In this document: piece after piece, positions 17,943 through 26,323 of the stretch | Layout: each line of letters opens with the position of its first letter | Numbering within the stretch: position 1 is the stretch's first letter | Assembly (NCBI RefSeq): GCF_947259345.1 | Contig: NZ_CAMYLS010000018.1 | Span: 1-64,000, forward strand | Reading direction: 5' to 3' | DNA length: 64,000 bases | Source of the DNA: an uncultured Maricaulis sp. | GTDB lineage: Bacteria; Pseudomonadota; Alphaproteobacteria; Caulobacterales; Maricaulaceae | Made by a program: the position numbers and the translations under genes | The notes under the pieces: model-generated | Told to the model about the DNA's origin: nothing | The model's input: the letters and a program-made list of their open reading frames with translations, nothing else | Databases searched by the model: none

Positions 17943-19100
17943 ATGAGCCTGCGTAACGCCGCTTGTATTGCCGGCGCTTTTGAACACCCGACCCGGCTGG
18001 CGCCGGACATGACCACACCGCAGCTGCATGCCGAGTGTGCGGCCGGGGCGCTGGCCGATGCCGGTCTGTCGCTGAGGGATGTTGATGGCTACTTCTGTGC
18101 CACCGATGCGCCCGGCTTCGGGCCGATCTCGATGATCGATTATCTCGGCCTGACTGTGCGGCACACGGATTCCACCGAGATGGGCGGCTGTACCTATATC
18201 CAGCATGTCGCCCATGCCGCCCAGGCCATCGCCGCGGGCAAGTGTTCGGTGGCGCTGATCACCCTGGCCGGTCGGCCGCGCTCGGAAGCCGTGCAACGCT
18301 TCCGGCCCGGCGCGCCGGAGGCTGCTTTCGAGCAATGGGTCGGTCTGACCAATCATACCAGCTACGGCATGTGTGCGGCGCGTCACATGCACGAACACGG
18401 CACCACGTCGGAACAGCTGGCCTGGATCAAGGTCGCTGCGTCTCACCATGCCCAGCACAATCCCCACGCCATGCTGCCCAAAGTGGTCACGGTCGAGGAT
18501 GTCGTGAACAGTCCGATGATTGCCGACCCGCTGCACCGGCTTGATTGCTGTGTGACGACGGATGGCGGCGGCGCGCTGGTCGTGGTCTCGCCGGAAATCG
18601 CAAAAACGCTGAACCGGCCGGTGATCTCTCTGCTTGGGGCCGGGGAGGCGACCAAGGGGCCGGCCGGGGGTCTCGGTCTCGACCTGACCGTCTCTGCGGC
18701 GGCGCAATCCGGTCCGCGCGCTTTTGAGGAAGCCGGCGTGACGCCAGCCGACATCAAATACGCCTCCATCTATGACAGCTTCACCATCACGGTCCTCTTG
18801 CAGCTGGAAGATCTGGGTTTCTGCGCCAAGGGCAAGGGCGGGAAATTCGTTGCCGACGGCAATCTGATCTCCGGCACCGGCAAGCTGCCCTTCAACACGG
18901 ATGGCGGCGGGCTTTGCAACAACCATCCCATGTTCCGCGGCGGCATCACCAAGGTGATCGAGGCCGTCCGGCAATTGCGCGGCGAGGCGGCGCCTGCCGT
19001 CCAGGTGTCCAATTGCGATCTCGCGGTCGCCACCGGCATTGGCGGTTCGCTCGGTGCCCGGCACGGCGCCGCCACCATCATCCTGGAGCGTCAGTCATGA
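17943..19100 (+). CDS. thiolase-superfamily protein (SCP-x/Ltp2-like lipid-transfer type)
   Basis: A 385-residue thiolase-fold protein related to the SCP-x/Ltp2 group. It lacks the usual CSSG nucleophile loop, having MGGCTYIQHVAHAAQ instead, and carries the NTDGGGLCNNHPMFRGG segment seen in Ltp2-type proteins. Start at ATG 17943, five bases after AGGAG. It overlaps the following DUF35 gene by four bases (ATGA). Such pairs form heteromeric complexes; the best-studied examples are retro-aldolases that remove a side chain from a 3-hydroxyacyl-CoA. A retro-aldolase role is an inference, a plain thiolase role the alternative. Confidence 0.85.
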   Translation: MSLRNAACIAGAFEHPTRLAPDMTTPQLHAECAAGALADAGLSLRDVDGYFCATDAPGFGPISMIDYLGLTVRHTDSTEMGGCTYIQHVAHAAQAIAAGKCSVALITLAGRPRSEAVQRFRPGAPEAAFEQWVGLTNHTSYGMCAARHMHEHGTTSEQLAWIKVAASHHAQHNPHAMLPKVVTVEDVVNSPMIADPLHRLDCCVTTDGGGALVVVSPEIAKTLNRPVISLLGAGEATKGPAGGLGLDLTVSAAAQSGPRAFEEAGVTPADIKYASIYDSFTITVLLQLEDLGFCAKGKGGKFVADGNLISGTGKLPFNTDGGGLCNNHPMFRGGITKVIEAVRQLRGEAAPAVQVSNCDLAVATGIGGSLGARHGAATIILERQS

Positions 19101-19507
19101 GTGCGCGCAAGCTTCCCGCCCCGCAGCCCAATCCGGAAACGCAAGCCTTCTGGGACGGGCTGGGCGAGGGCGTCCTTCGTATCAAGACCTGTGAGGCTTG
19201 TGGCAAGGCTCACTATTACCCGCGCCATATCTGCCCGCATTGCGGATCAGCCGAGACGCGTTGGCTCGACACCCGGGGCGAGGGCGAGATTTACAGCCTG
19301 TCGGTCATGCGGCGCGGCGACGGCGCTCCCTTTGCGGTGGCCTATGTCACGCTCGATGAGGGCCCGGCCCTGCTGACCAATCTGGTCGCGGATGATCTGG
19401 ATGCCCTGGCCATCGGCCAGCGTGTCCGGCTGGCACCGCAGGCCCGCGACGCGGAAGCGATCGGGGATGGACCATCCCTGCCCTTTTTCACCCCCAGTGG
19501 AGATTGA
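19097..19507 (+). CDS. DUF35 Zn-ribbon/OB-fold acyl-CoA-associated protein
   Basis: A 136-residue protein with a four-cysteine zinc ribbon near residues 33-51 (CEACGKAHYYPRHICPHCG), followed by an OB-fold (DTRGEGEIYSLSVMRRG). DUF35 proteins bind acyl-CoA and act as obligate partners of thiolase-like enzymes, as in ChsH2-Ltp2. The four-base overlap with the thiolase-like gene implies equal production and complex formation. The stop is three bases before the next start, so it is also coupled to the acyl-CoA dehydrogenase gene. Confidence 0.9.
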   Translation: MSARKLPAPQPNPETQAFWDGLGEGVLRIKTCEACGKAHYYPRHICPHCGSAETRWLDTRGEGEIYSLSVMRRGDGAPFAVAYVTLDEGPALLTNLVADDLDALAIGQRVRLAPQARDAEAIGDGPSLPFFTPSGD

Positions 19508-19509
19508 TC

Positions 19510-20718
19510 ATGGCGACAACCGAAATGACACGCCCCGACTCGACGGCGGAGGATTTCCGCGCCGAGGCCGCGGCCTGGCTCGCGGACAATTTCCCGCAAT
19601 CCCTCGTCGGCAAAGAAAACCTGCTGGCGGCGGTCGAAGGGGATTCGAAACCGGACCCGGAAGCGGCGGCCTGGAAAAAGGCCATGGGCGAGAAGGGCTG
19701 GGGCACGCCGACCTGGCCGAAAGCCTATGGCGGTGGCGGTCTTGATGCCAAACAGGCGCGTATCCTTCAGGAGGAGATGGCCCGGATCAATGCCTGGAAC
19801 CCGATCGGTGGCATGGGCGTGATGATGCTTGGGCCGACGCTTCTCGAGTTCGCCTCCGAGGAACAGAAGCAGCGCTATATTCCGCCGATCTGTCGTGGCG
19901 AGATTCGCTGGTGCCAGGGCTATTCCGAGCCGGGTGCCGGCTCCGACCTCGCCAGCTTGCAGACCAAGTGCGAGGACAAGGGGGATCACTGGCTGATCAA
20001 TGGCCAGAAGACCTGGACCTCGGGCGGGCAATGGGCCGACTGGTGCTTCGCCCTGGTGCGCACTGACACAACCAGGAAGCATGAGGGGATTTCCTTCATC
20101 CTGCTGGACATGAAGTCGCCGGGGGTCGAGGTGAAGCCGATCCGGATGATCTCCGGCGCCTCGCCCTTCTGCGAGACCTTCTTCACTGATGTGAAAGTGC
20201 CGAAGGACCAGATCGTCGGCGAGATCGGCAATGGCTGGACGATCGGCAAGCGCCTGCTCCAGCACGAACGCACCAATCTGTCCGGCGGTGGCCGGATGGG
20301 GCGCGGAGCCGGGCCGACGCTCGCCGATATCGCCAAGAAATATGTTGGTGTGGATGAGCAGGGCCGGATCGCCGACGCCGATCTGCGCGGCCGTATCATC
20401 AAGCATGACATGGAGGCGCGCGCCTTCCAGGCGACGGCGCGCCGGGTGACCGCCGAGGCGAAGAGCGGCGAGGTCTCGCTGGCCTCGTCCATCCTGAAGA
20501 ATGTCGGTGCCCGCATCACCCAGGAACGCGCCGAGCTGACCCTGGAAATCATGGGCATGCAGGGTCTGGGCTGGGAAGGCGAGGGGTTCCATCCGCTCGA
20601 ACTCGGTTCTACCCGCGGCTGGCTCTGGGGCAAGGCGGTGTCGATTTATGGCGGCACCACCGAAATCCAGAACAATGTCATCGCCAAGCGCATCCTCGGG
20701 ATGCTGGACCATCAATAG
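19510..20718 (+). CDS. acyl-CoA dehydrogenase, likely subunit of a heteromeric enzyme (1)
   Basis: A 402-residue member of the family. It shows the WPKAYGGGGLDAKQ segment, GYSEPGAGSDLASLQT (FAD-binding loop), INGQKTWTSGGQWADW, and the complete C-terminal signature IYGGTTEIQNNVIAKRILGM. ATG 19510 follows GGAG; an in-frame TTG lies six bases earlier. It is immediately followed, 18 bases later, by a second, shorter family member with a degenerate C-terminus. Adjacent unequal pairs of this kind form alpha2-beta2 dehydrogenases that oxidise bulky or branched acyl-CoAs. Pairing is inferred from order and sequence. Confidence 0.9.
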   Translation: MATTEMTRPDSTAEDFRAEAAAWLADNFPQSLVGKENLLAAVEGDSKPDPEAAAWKKAMGEKGWGTPTWPKAYGGGGLDAKQARILQEEMARINAWNPIGGMGVMMLGPTLLEFASEEQKQRYIPPICRGEIRWCQGYSEPGAGSDLASLQTKCEDKGDHWLINGQKTWTSGGQWADWCFALVRTDTTRKHEGISFILLDMKSPGVEVKPIRMISGASPFCETFFTDVKVPKDQIVGEIGNGWTIGKRLLQHERTNLSGGGRMGRGAGPTLADIAKKYVGVDEQGRIADADLRGRIIKHDMEARAFQATARRVTAEAKSGEVSLASSILKNVGARITQERAELTLEIMGMQGLGWEGEGFHPLELGSTRGWLWGKAVSIYGGTTEIQNNVIAKRILGMLDHQ

Positions 20719-20736
20719 GACGGGGGAGCAAAGGCT

Positions 20737-21849
20737 ATGGCCGTTTTGAACGAAGAACAGACCATGCTGCGCGACATGGCGCGCGATTGGGCCCGCAAGG
20801 AATCGCCTGTGAAGGCCTATCGCAAGGTGCGCGATACCGGCGCCGCGATCGGCTTTGACCCGCAGGCGTTCGCCAAGATGGCGGAGATGGGCTGGACCGG
20901 GGTGATCATTCCGGAAGCCTATGGCGGCTCGGATTTTGGCTATCTCAGCCTGGGTCTCGTGCTCGAGGAGTGCGCGCGAACGCTGACCGCGAGCCCGCTC
21001 AACGCCTCCTCGCTGGCGGCGACAAGCGCGCTGCTTCTGGGTGGGTCCGACGAGCAGAAATCAGCCTGGCTGCCCGGCATTGCCAGCGGCGAGACGATTG
21101 CCGCCCTGGCGGTGGATGAAGGTCCGCGGCACGCACCGGACCTGATCAAGGCGCGCGCGGAGGCATCGGGCGATGGCTGGACGCTGAGCGCGGAGAAGTG
21201 CTTTGTCGCTGAAGGCGATGCGGCCAATCTTCTGGTCGTGGCGGCGCAGTATGAGGGCGGGGTCGGCCTCTTCCTGGTGCCGGCCGAGGCGTCCGGTGTC
21301 ACGGTTTCGACCCGCAAGCTGATCGATTTCCGCTCTCATGCCGCGATCACGCTGGACCAGGTCTCACTGCCCGCCCACGCGCGGCTTGAGGCGGGCGGCG
21401 ATGATCTGCTGGATCAGGTGCTCGACCGCGCCCGGGCCGGTGTCGCCGCGGAGATGCTCGGCCTTGCCGTGCAGGCCTTCGAGGACACGCTGGCCTATCT
21501 CAAGACGCGCTCGCAATTCGGCGAAATCCTGTCGCGCTTTCAGGCACTGCAGCACCGCATGGCCAATCTCTTCACCGAGATCGAGCTGATGAGGTCCGTC
21601 GTCGAAGGGGCGCTCGAGGCCATTGATGCCGAGCGGGATGATGTGCCGGTCCGCGTGGCCCTCGCCAAGGCAAGGGCCTGCCAGACCCTGCATCTCGTTT
21701 CGCGCGAGCTGATCCAGCTGCATGGCGGGATCGGCATGACCGACGAGCATGATGCCGGCTTCTATCTCAAGCGGGCGCGCATTCTCGAGGCCCAGTATGG
21801 AAACGGGGCCTTCCATCGCGAACGCTTTGCCCGATTGAACGACTATTGA
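20737..21849 (+). CDS. acyl-CoA dehydrogenase, likely subunit of a heteromeric enzyme (2)
   Basis: A 370-residue family member with the N-terminal helical domain, IPEAYGGSDFGYLSLGLVLEECART, and a C-terminal LHGGIGMTDEHDAGFYLKRARILE. The middle FAD-binding loop is degenerate: ALAVDEGPRHAPD stands where the TEPxAGSD motif is expected. The gene therefore looks like the partner subunit of the preceding one, with FAD binding shared across the interface. A GGGGGAG site precedes ATG. Its stop overlaps the possible TTG start of the transporter gene. Confidence 0.88.
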   Translation: MAVLNEEQTMLRDMARDWARKESPVKAYRKVRDTGAAIGFDPQAFAKMAEMGWTGVIIPEAYGGSDFGYLSLGLVLEECARTLTASPLNASSLAATSALLLGGSDEQKSAWLPGIASGETIAALAVDEGPRHAPDLIKARAEASGDGWTLSAEKCFVAEGDAANLLVVAAQYEGGVGLFLVPAEASGVTVSTRKLIDFRSHAAITLDQVSLPAHARLEAGGDDLLDQVLDRARAGVAAEMLGLAVQAFEDTLAYLKTRSQFGEILSRFQALQHRMANLFTEIELMRSVVEGALEAIDAERDDVPVRVALAKARACQTLHLVSRELIQLHGGIGMTDEHDAGFYLKRARILEAQYGNGAFHRERFARLNDY

Positions 21850-21911
21850 GTGACGCGCCCATCCCGCCTTCACCCGCCGGCCAGCCTGTGACCGGCGTGG
21901 TGGAGGACGTG

Positions 21912-23216
21912 ATGACGCCAGAGGGGCGAGAGCAGATCTACAGCGACTACGTCGAGGGTAATCTGCGGCGCAATTATATCGCCCACTTCACCCATGGCAT
22001 GCTGGGCATGACCGGGTTTCGGCTGATTTTCGCGCCGACTTTCGTCCCCGCCTATCTGCACATGCTGACCGGTTCGCCGATTTTTGTCGGTCTGGGCCAG
22101 GCCTTGATCCAGCTTGGCGCGATCGCATCTCCGGTGATGGGCGCGGCCCATATCGAGCATCGCCGCCGGGTCATGCCGGCGGCGATGACGATCGGCATCC
22201 TTATGCGGCTTCAGCTGCTGGGTCTGGCCGTTGCCGGCTGGTTCCTGACCGGCTCCGTCCTGATCACGGCAACCTTTCTTTTCCTGCTCTTCTTCGGCTT
22301 CTTCCTGGGCTCCCAGCGTGTCGCCTTCCAGGTCCTGCTGTCGAAGGTGATCCCGATCCGTATGCGGGGGCGATTGCAGGCCTGGCGCAATATTGCCGGC
22401 GGGGCCATCGCGGCGGCCCTGTCCTGGTGGGCGGGGGTGCATCTCATCGAGACCAATGCGCTGGGCAATGGCTATGCGACGACCTTCATGGTTGCCTTTG
22501 TGCTGACCAGTCTGGGCCTGGGCGCGCTCTGGCTCTTCCTGCGCGAGCCGGAAAGTCCGACCGTAAAGGTCCAGATGGGCGTGATGGCAAGGGTGCGTGA
22601 ATTCCCGCAATTGCTCGTCGACCGGGATTACCGCAATTTCCTGATCGCCCAGATGCTGGCCACGGCCGGGCGGATCGTCATCCCCTTTTGCATCATCTAT
22701 GCGGGGCGCAAGCTGGAGGTTGACGGGGCGATGATCGGCCTGCTCTCTCTGGCTTTCCTGGGCGCCGACACCATCACCAATCTGCTCTGGGGCACGCTGG
22801 GGGACCGCTATGGTTTCCGGCTCACCTTCATCCTGACCGTCGCGACCTGGGCGCTGTCCCTGTTCGGCATGATCTTCGCCCAGGAAACCTGGCATTTCCT
22901 GTTGGCCTTCTTCGGCCTGGGGGCGGCGGCGTCCGGCTACATGATGAGCTCGACCACGCTGGTGCTGGAGTTTGGAAATCGCGACGATATCCCGATGCGG
23001 CTGGCGCTTTCGACCACGGTTGAAACCAGTATGGCGACAATCGGCCCGGTGGTCGGCGGCGTTGTTGCCAGCATGGCGGGTCTGCTGCCGGTCTTTGTGA
23101 TTTCGCTGATCAGCCTGGTCGCCAGTTTGCTCGTTCTAGTTTCCGCAGTACGCGAACCGCGTCACCTTAAGGCGGCAAGTCATGATGCAGTGCAGCGTCG
23201 AAATCGCCAATTATAA
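21912..23216 (+). CDS. MFS transporter
   Basis: A major-facilitator protein with about 12 membrane segments (for example LITATFLFLLFFGFFLGSQR and LLPVFVISLISLVASLLVLV). The frame is open from a TTG at 21846 that overlaps the previous stop; I prefer ATG 21912 because GGAGGA lies four bases before it, giving 434 residues. The longer form would add 22 residues. It is unlike the GPH transporter upstream and closer to drug/metabolite MFS proteins. As the last gene of the acyl-CoA operon it may import the substrate or export a by-product. Confidence 0.82.
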   Translation: MTPEGREQIYSDYVEGNLRRNYIAHFTHGMLGMTGFRLIFAPTFVPAYLHMLTGSPIFVGLGQALIQLGAIASPVMGAAHIEHRRRVMPAAMTIGILMRLQLLGLAVAGWFLTGSVLITATFLFLLFFGFFLGSQRVAFQVLLSKVIPIRMRGRLQAWRNIAGGAIAAALSWWAGVHLIETNALGNGYATTFMVAFVLTSLGLGALWLFLREPESPTVKVQMGVMARVREFPQLLVDRDYRNFLIAQMLATAGRIVIPFCIIYAGRKLEVDGAMIGLLSLAFLGADTITNLLWGTLGDRYGFRLTFILTVATWALSLFGMIFAQETWHFLLAFFGLGAAASGYMMSSTTLVLEFGNRDDIPMRLALSTTVETSMATIGPVVGGVVASMAGLLPVFVISLISLVASLLVLVSAVREPRHLKAASHDAVQRRNRQL

Positions 23217-23239
23217 CTTGTGAAACGCCGTCTATCTCC

Positions 23240-23285
23240 TTGACTAGTCAGAATCCGATTGATCTAATCGAATGTGCGGTATGCA
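23240..23285 (+). promoter_or_regulatory. promoter of the TonB receptor gene with overlapping operator
   Basis: A near-consensus promoter: -35 TTGACT (23240-23245), 17-base spacer, -10 TCTAAT (23263-23268). Directly after the -10 lies CGAATGTGCGGTATGCA (23269-23285), covering the expected transcript start. The layout is that of a repressor site. The same motif recurs at 14887 and 33684. Confidence 0.6.
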
Positions 23286-23321
23286 AAAAACAAGGCAGCC
23301 GCGCCAGTCTGGGAGGAGATT

Positions 23322-26258
23322 ATGACTGTTAAAGGTCTCATGCGTGCGAGCAGCGCGTTGACGGCACTTGCCATGGTGGCAGGTCTGTCCGCGACGGTGC
23401 AGGCGCAAGACGATGTGATCATCGTCACCGGTTCCGCGATCCGCGGCACCCCGGAGGATGCGGCGCTGCCCGTCGATGTCCTGTCTGCCGAAGAACTTGC
23501 CCGCTTGGGCAATCCATCGCCGGTCGAGCTGATCAAGGCTCTGCCGGTTTCCAGCGGTGTCATCGGCGATACCAACCAGTTCGACAGCCGGTCGCAGGCC
23601 ACCGAAGGCATGGCGTCCGTCAACCTGCGCGGCTTGAGCCCGCAGCGGACGCTGGTCTTGCTGAATAACCGGCGCCTTGTACCGGCGGGGACGGGGGTCC
23701 CGTTCGTCGATCTGAACCTTCTGCCCGCTGCGGCCATCGGGCGGATCGAGATCCTCAAGGACGGTGCCGCGGCGATTTACGGATCTGACGCGATCGGGGG
23801 TGTGGTCAACTTCATCACCCGGTCGGACCAGGACGGGTTCCGCTTCGGGGGGGACTACTCCTTCATTTCCGACACGGATGGCGACTACACGCTGCAAGGC
23901 AGTTTCGGGCATCAGGGCGATAATTTCAGCTTCCTGATCGCCGCTGGCTACCAGCATCGTTCAGAGCTTCTGGCCCGGGATCGCGATTTTGCGGTCCAGG
24001 ACTTTGAATCGAACCCCGAAGGGGGCTGGACAGGCGGTGGCAACCCCGCAACCTTCCTGCCGCTTGGCATCACGCCGGCTGGTTTTGGTCCGATCGGCGG
24101 TCTGCGTGCTGACCCGGATTGCGCCCCGCTCGGTGGTTACGTCACGACGGCTGGCTGGTGCCGGACGCAATATACCGGGTTTGACGCCCTCGTCGAAGAA
24201 GAGGATCGCTACCAGATCTGGAGCGAGCTGGCCGTTGACCTTACCGACACGGTCGAATGGGAAATGAGCCTGCTCTACGGCCATGACGAGGTGCCGCACT
24301 ATCGCACCTCGCCGTCCTATCTCCTGACCCAGGCGCCGACAGCGGGTGTGGGTGGCTCTCCGAGCGGCTTCGTGGTGTCGGCTGCGAACCCCGGCTTCCA
24401 GCAGATGGTGGCGGAGAATCCCGGGATCGTTCCGGCCGGTACGCTGGCTGTGCTCTTCCCGACCCTGTTATTCCGGCCGCTTCTCGCTGGCGGCAATCCC
24501 GCGTTCGCCGGAAATCCGGACAATCTGGGCTCGGCCACCGGCATTCGCCAGAATGAGAGCTTCCGGATATCGACCGGGCTCAATGGTGAGCTGAATGACA
24601 CGACGTCTTTTGACTTCAATGTCACCTATCATCGCTATGAGCGCTATTATGATGGCTATGACAGCTTCGGTGACCGCGTTCAGCTGGCGCTGAACGGCCT
24701 GGGTGGCGCTGGCTGTAATCCTGCGACCGGAACACCCGGCGTAGGCTCGTGTCAGTTCTATAACCCGTTCGGCAATCAGGCGACGGGCAACGCCGTCACC
24801 GGTGTTGAGCGTCCCGGCTCAGAGCCCAACCAGAACAGTGCCGAACTGATCAACTGGTTCTTCGTGCGTGGCTCGACCACGCTGGAGACCGAGCTGTTCG
24901 TGGCTGAAGGGACGATCAGCGGCGAGACCGGCTGGGAGCTGGCTGGAGGCCAGGTCCTGTACGGGTTCGGGGGTCAGTACCGCCACAACACCTTCTCGGC
25001 CGTCTATGGCGACAACAATAATATCGCCGTCAACCCGTGCCGGGACACGCCGGTCAATGGCAATACGACCTGTGACCCGCAAACTGGTGCCTGGGGTTTC
25101 CTCGGGTCCAATGCGAACAATGACGCTGACAATGATGTCTATGCCCTGTTCGGTGAGTTGCAATTGCCGGTCACGGACGACTTCAACGTCCAGCTCGCGG
25201 CTCGCTACGAGGACTATGGCGGGCAGACGGGGTCGACCTTCGATCCCAAGTTGACGGCGCGTTGGCAGATCACGGAGGGCTTCGCCCTGCGCGGTTCCGC
25301 CGGCACGACCTTCCGTGGCCCGCCGGCCCAGCAGCTGGCAAACCGGAATGTCACGTCACTGCAGGTGATCGCGTCGAGCTTCCGTCCGGTGGACGTGTTC
25401 GGCAATCCGGCGCTGGCGCCGGAATCGGCCACGAACTACTCGATCGGGGCTTTGTTCGCGACGGATAACTTCACGGCCAGTGTCGACTATTTCCGCTACG
25501 AGATTTCCGACACGATCACAACCGAGCCGCTTTCCGGCATGGTCGCGACTTTGTTTGCCGATCCGGCGAACTGTACTGACCCGGCATTCGACGGGTTGCG
25601 TGAGCGCTTCCAGTTCAATGATGGCGGCGGCGTTGCCGGTGCCGGGACTTGTGCGGCCGCCAATATCGCACGGGTACGGACGGAAACGGTCAATGGTGGC
25701 GATCTGACCAGCTCCGGTCTCGATTTCATCCTGAACTATGATTTCGGGGATGTTCTCGGCGGATCGCTCAATGCCGGAATCACCGCGACCTACATGCTGG
25801 GCAATGAGCTCGGTCCGGAAACCGTGGAAGGTGTCGTTGTCCAGGAGGGCTTCGACGGTGTCGGCTTCATGAACTTCCAGACCACCGCCTACCCGGTGCC
25901 GGAATGGAAGGCGCGGAGCTTCCTGGAGTATACGGTCGGGAATATCGATACCCGCCTGACCTTCACCTATTCGGACAGCTATCGCGATCAGCGTGCTGAT
26001 CTGGGCACAGGTCCGTTCGCGCCGAACCCGTACATTGCGGGCAATCCGGTATTGATGCAGGGGGCCACGATCGACAGTCAGCTGACGACCGATTTCAATC
26101 TCCTCTATCATTTCGGTGAAGCCTCGACCTTCTCGTTCACGGCCATCAACCTGACCGACGAAGACCCGAGCTTTGCGCGTCAGGACTACAATTATGACCC
26201 GTTCACCGGAAACCCGGTCGGACGGATCATCCGGGTCGGTTTCAACACCGAGTTCTAA
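23322..26258 (+). CDS. TonB-dependent outer-membrane receptor
   Basis: A 978-residue receptor with a signal peptide (residues 1-28, cut after VQAQ). The plug domain begins VIIVTGSAIRG, followed by LRGLSPQRTLVLLNNRR and IEILKDGAAAIYGSDAIGGVVNFITR. A long beta-barrel ends in the C-terminal aromatic VGFNTEF. It imports large or scarce molecules across the outer membrane using TonB energy. ATG 23322 follows GGGAGGAG; an open frame 48 bases further upstream overlaps the operator and is not used. Context, between two acyl-CoA operons, suggests uptake of their substrate. Followed by a strong terminator. Confidence 0.93.
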   Translation: MTVKGLMRASSALTALAMVAGLSATVQAQDDVIIVTGSAIRGTPEDAALPVDVLSAEELARLGNPSPVELIKALPVSSGVIGDTNQFDSRSQATEGMASVNLRGLSPQRTLVLLNNRRLVPAGTGVPFVDLNLLPAAAIGRIEILKDGAAAIYGSDAIGGVVNFITRSDQDGFRFGGDYSFISDTDGDYTLQGSFGHQGDNFSFLIAAGYQHRSELLARDRDFAVQDFESNPEGGWTGGGNPATFLPLGITPAGFGPIGGLRADPDCAPLGGYVTTAGWCRTQYTGFDALVEEEDRYQIWSELAVDLTDTVEWEMSLLYGHDEVPHYRTSPSYLLTQAPTAGVGGSPSGFVVSAANPGFQQMVAENPGIVPAGTLAVLFPTLLFRPLLAGGNPAFAGNPDNLGSATGIRQNESFRISTGLNGELNDTTSFDFNVTYHRYERYYDGYDSFGDRVQLALNGLGGAGCNPATGTPGVGSCQFYNPFGNQATGNAVTGVERPGSEPNQNSAELINWFFVRGSTTLETELFVAEGTISGETGWELAGGQVLYGFGGQYRHNTFSAVYGDNNNIAVNPCRDTPVNGNTTCDPQTGAWGFLGSNANNDADNDVYALFGELQLPVTDDFNVQLAARYEDYGGQTGSTFDPKLTARWQITEGFALRGSAGTTFRGPPAQQLANRNVTSLQVIASSFRPVDVFGNPALAPESATNYSIGALFATDNFTASVDYFRYEISDTITTEPLSGMVATLFADPANCTDPAFDGLRERFQFNDGGGVAGAGTCAAANIARVRTETVNGGDLTSSGLDFILNYDFGDVLGGSLNAGITATYMLGNELGPETVEGVVVQEGFDGVGFMNFQTTAYPVPEWKARSFLEYTVGNIDTRLTFTYSDSYRDQRADLGTGPFAPNPYIAGNPVLMQGATIDSQLTTDFNLLYHFGEASTFSFTAINLTDEDPSFARQDYNYDPFTGNPVGRIIRVGFNTEF

Positions 26259-26282
26259 TCCCTCCGAACCGGAAATGAAGAG

Positions 26283-26312
26283 GGCCCCGACCAGTCGGTC
26301 GGGGCCATTTTT
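26283..26312. terminator. intrinsic terminator after the TonB receptor gene
   Basis: Perfect 10-base stem GGCCCCGACC / GGTCGGGGCC (26283-26306) with an AGTC loop, followed by ATTTTT. It lies between the convergent receptor and TetR genes. Confidence 0.88.
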
Positions 26313-26323
26313 CGTGCCTTGCC

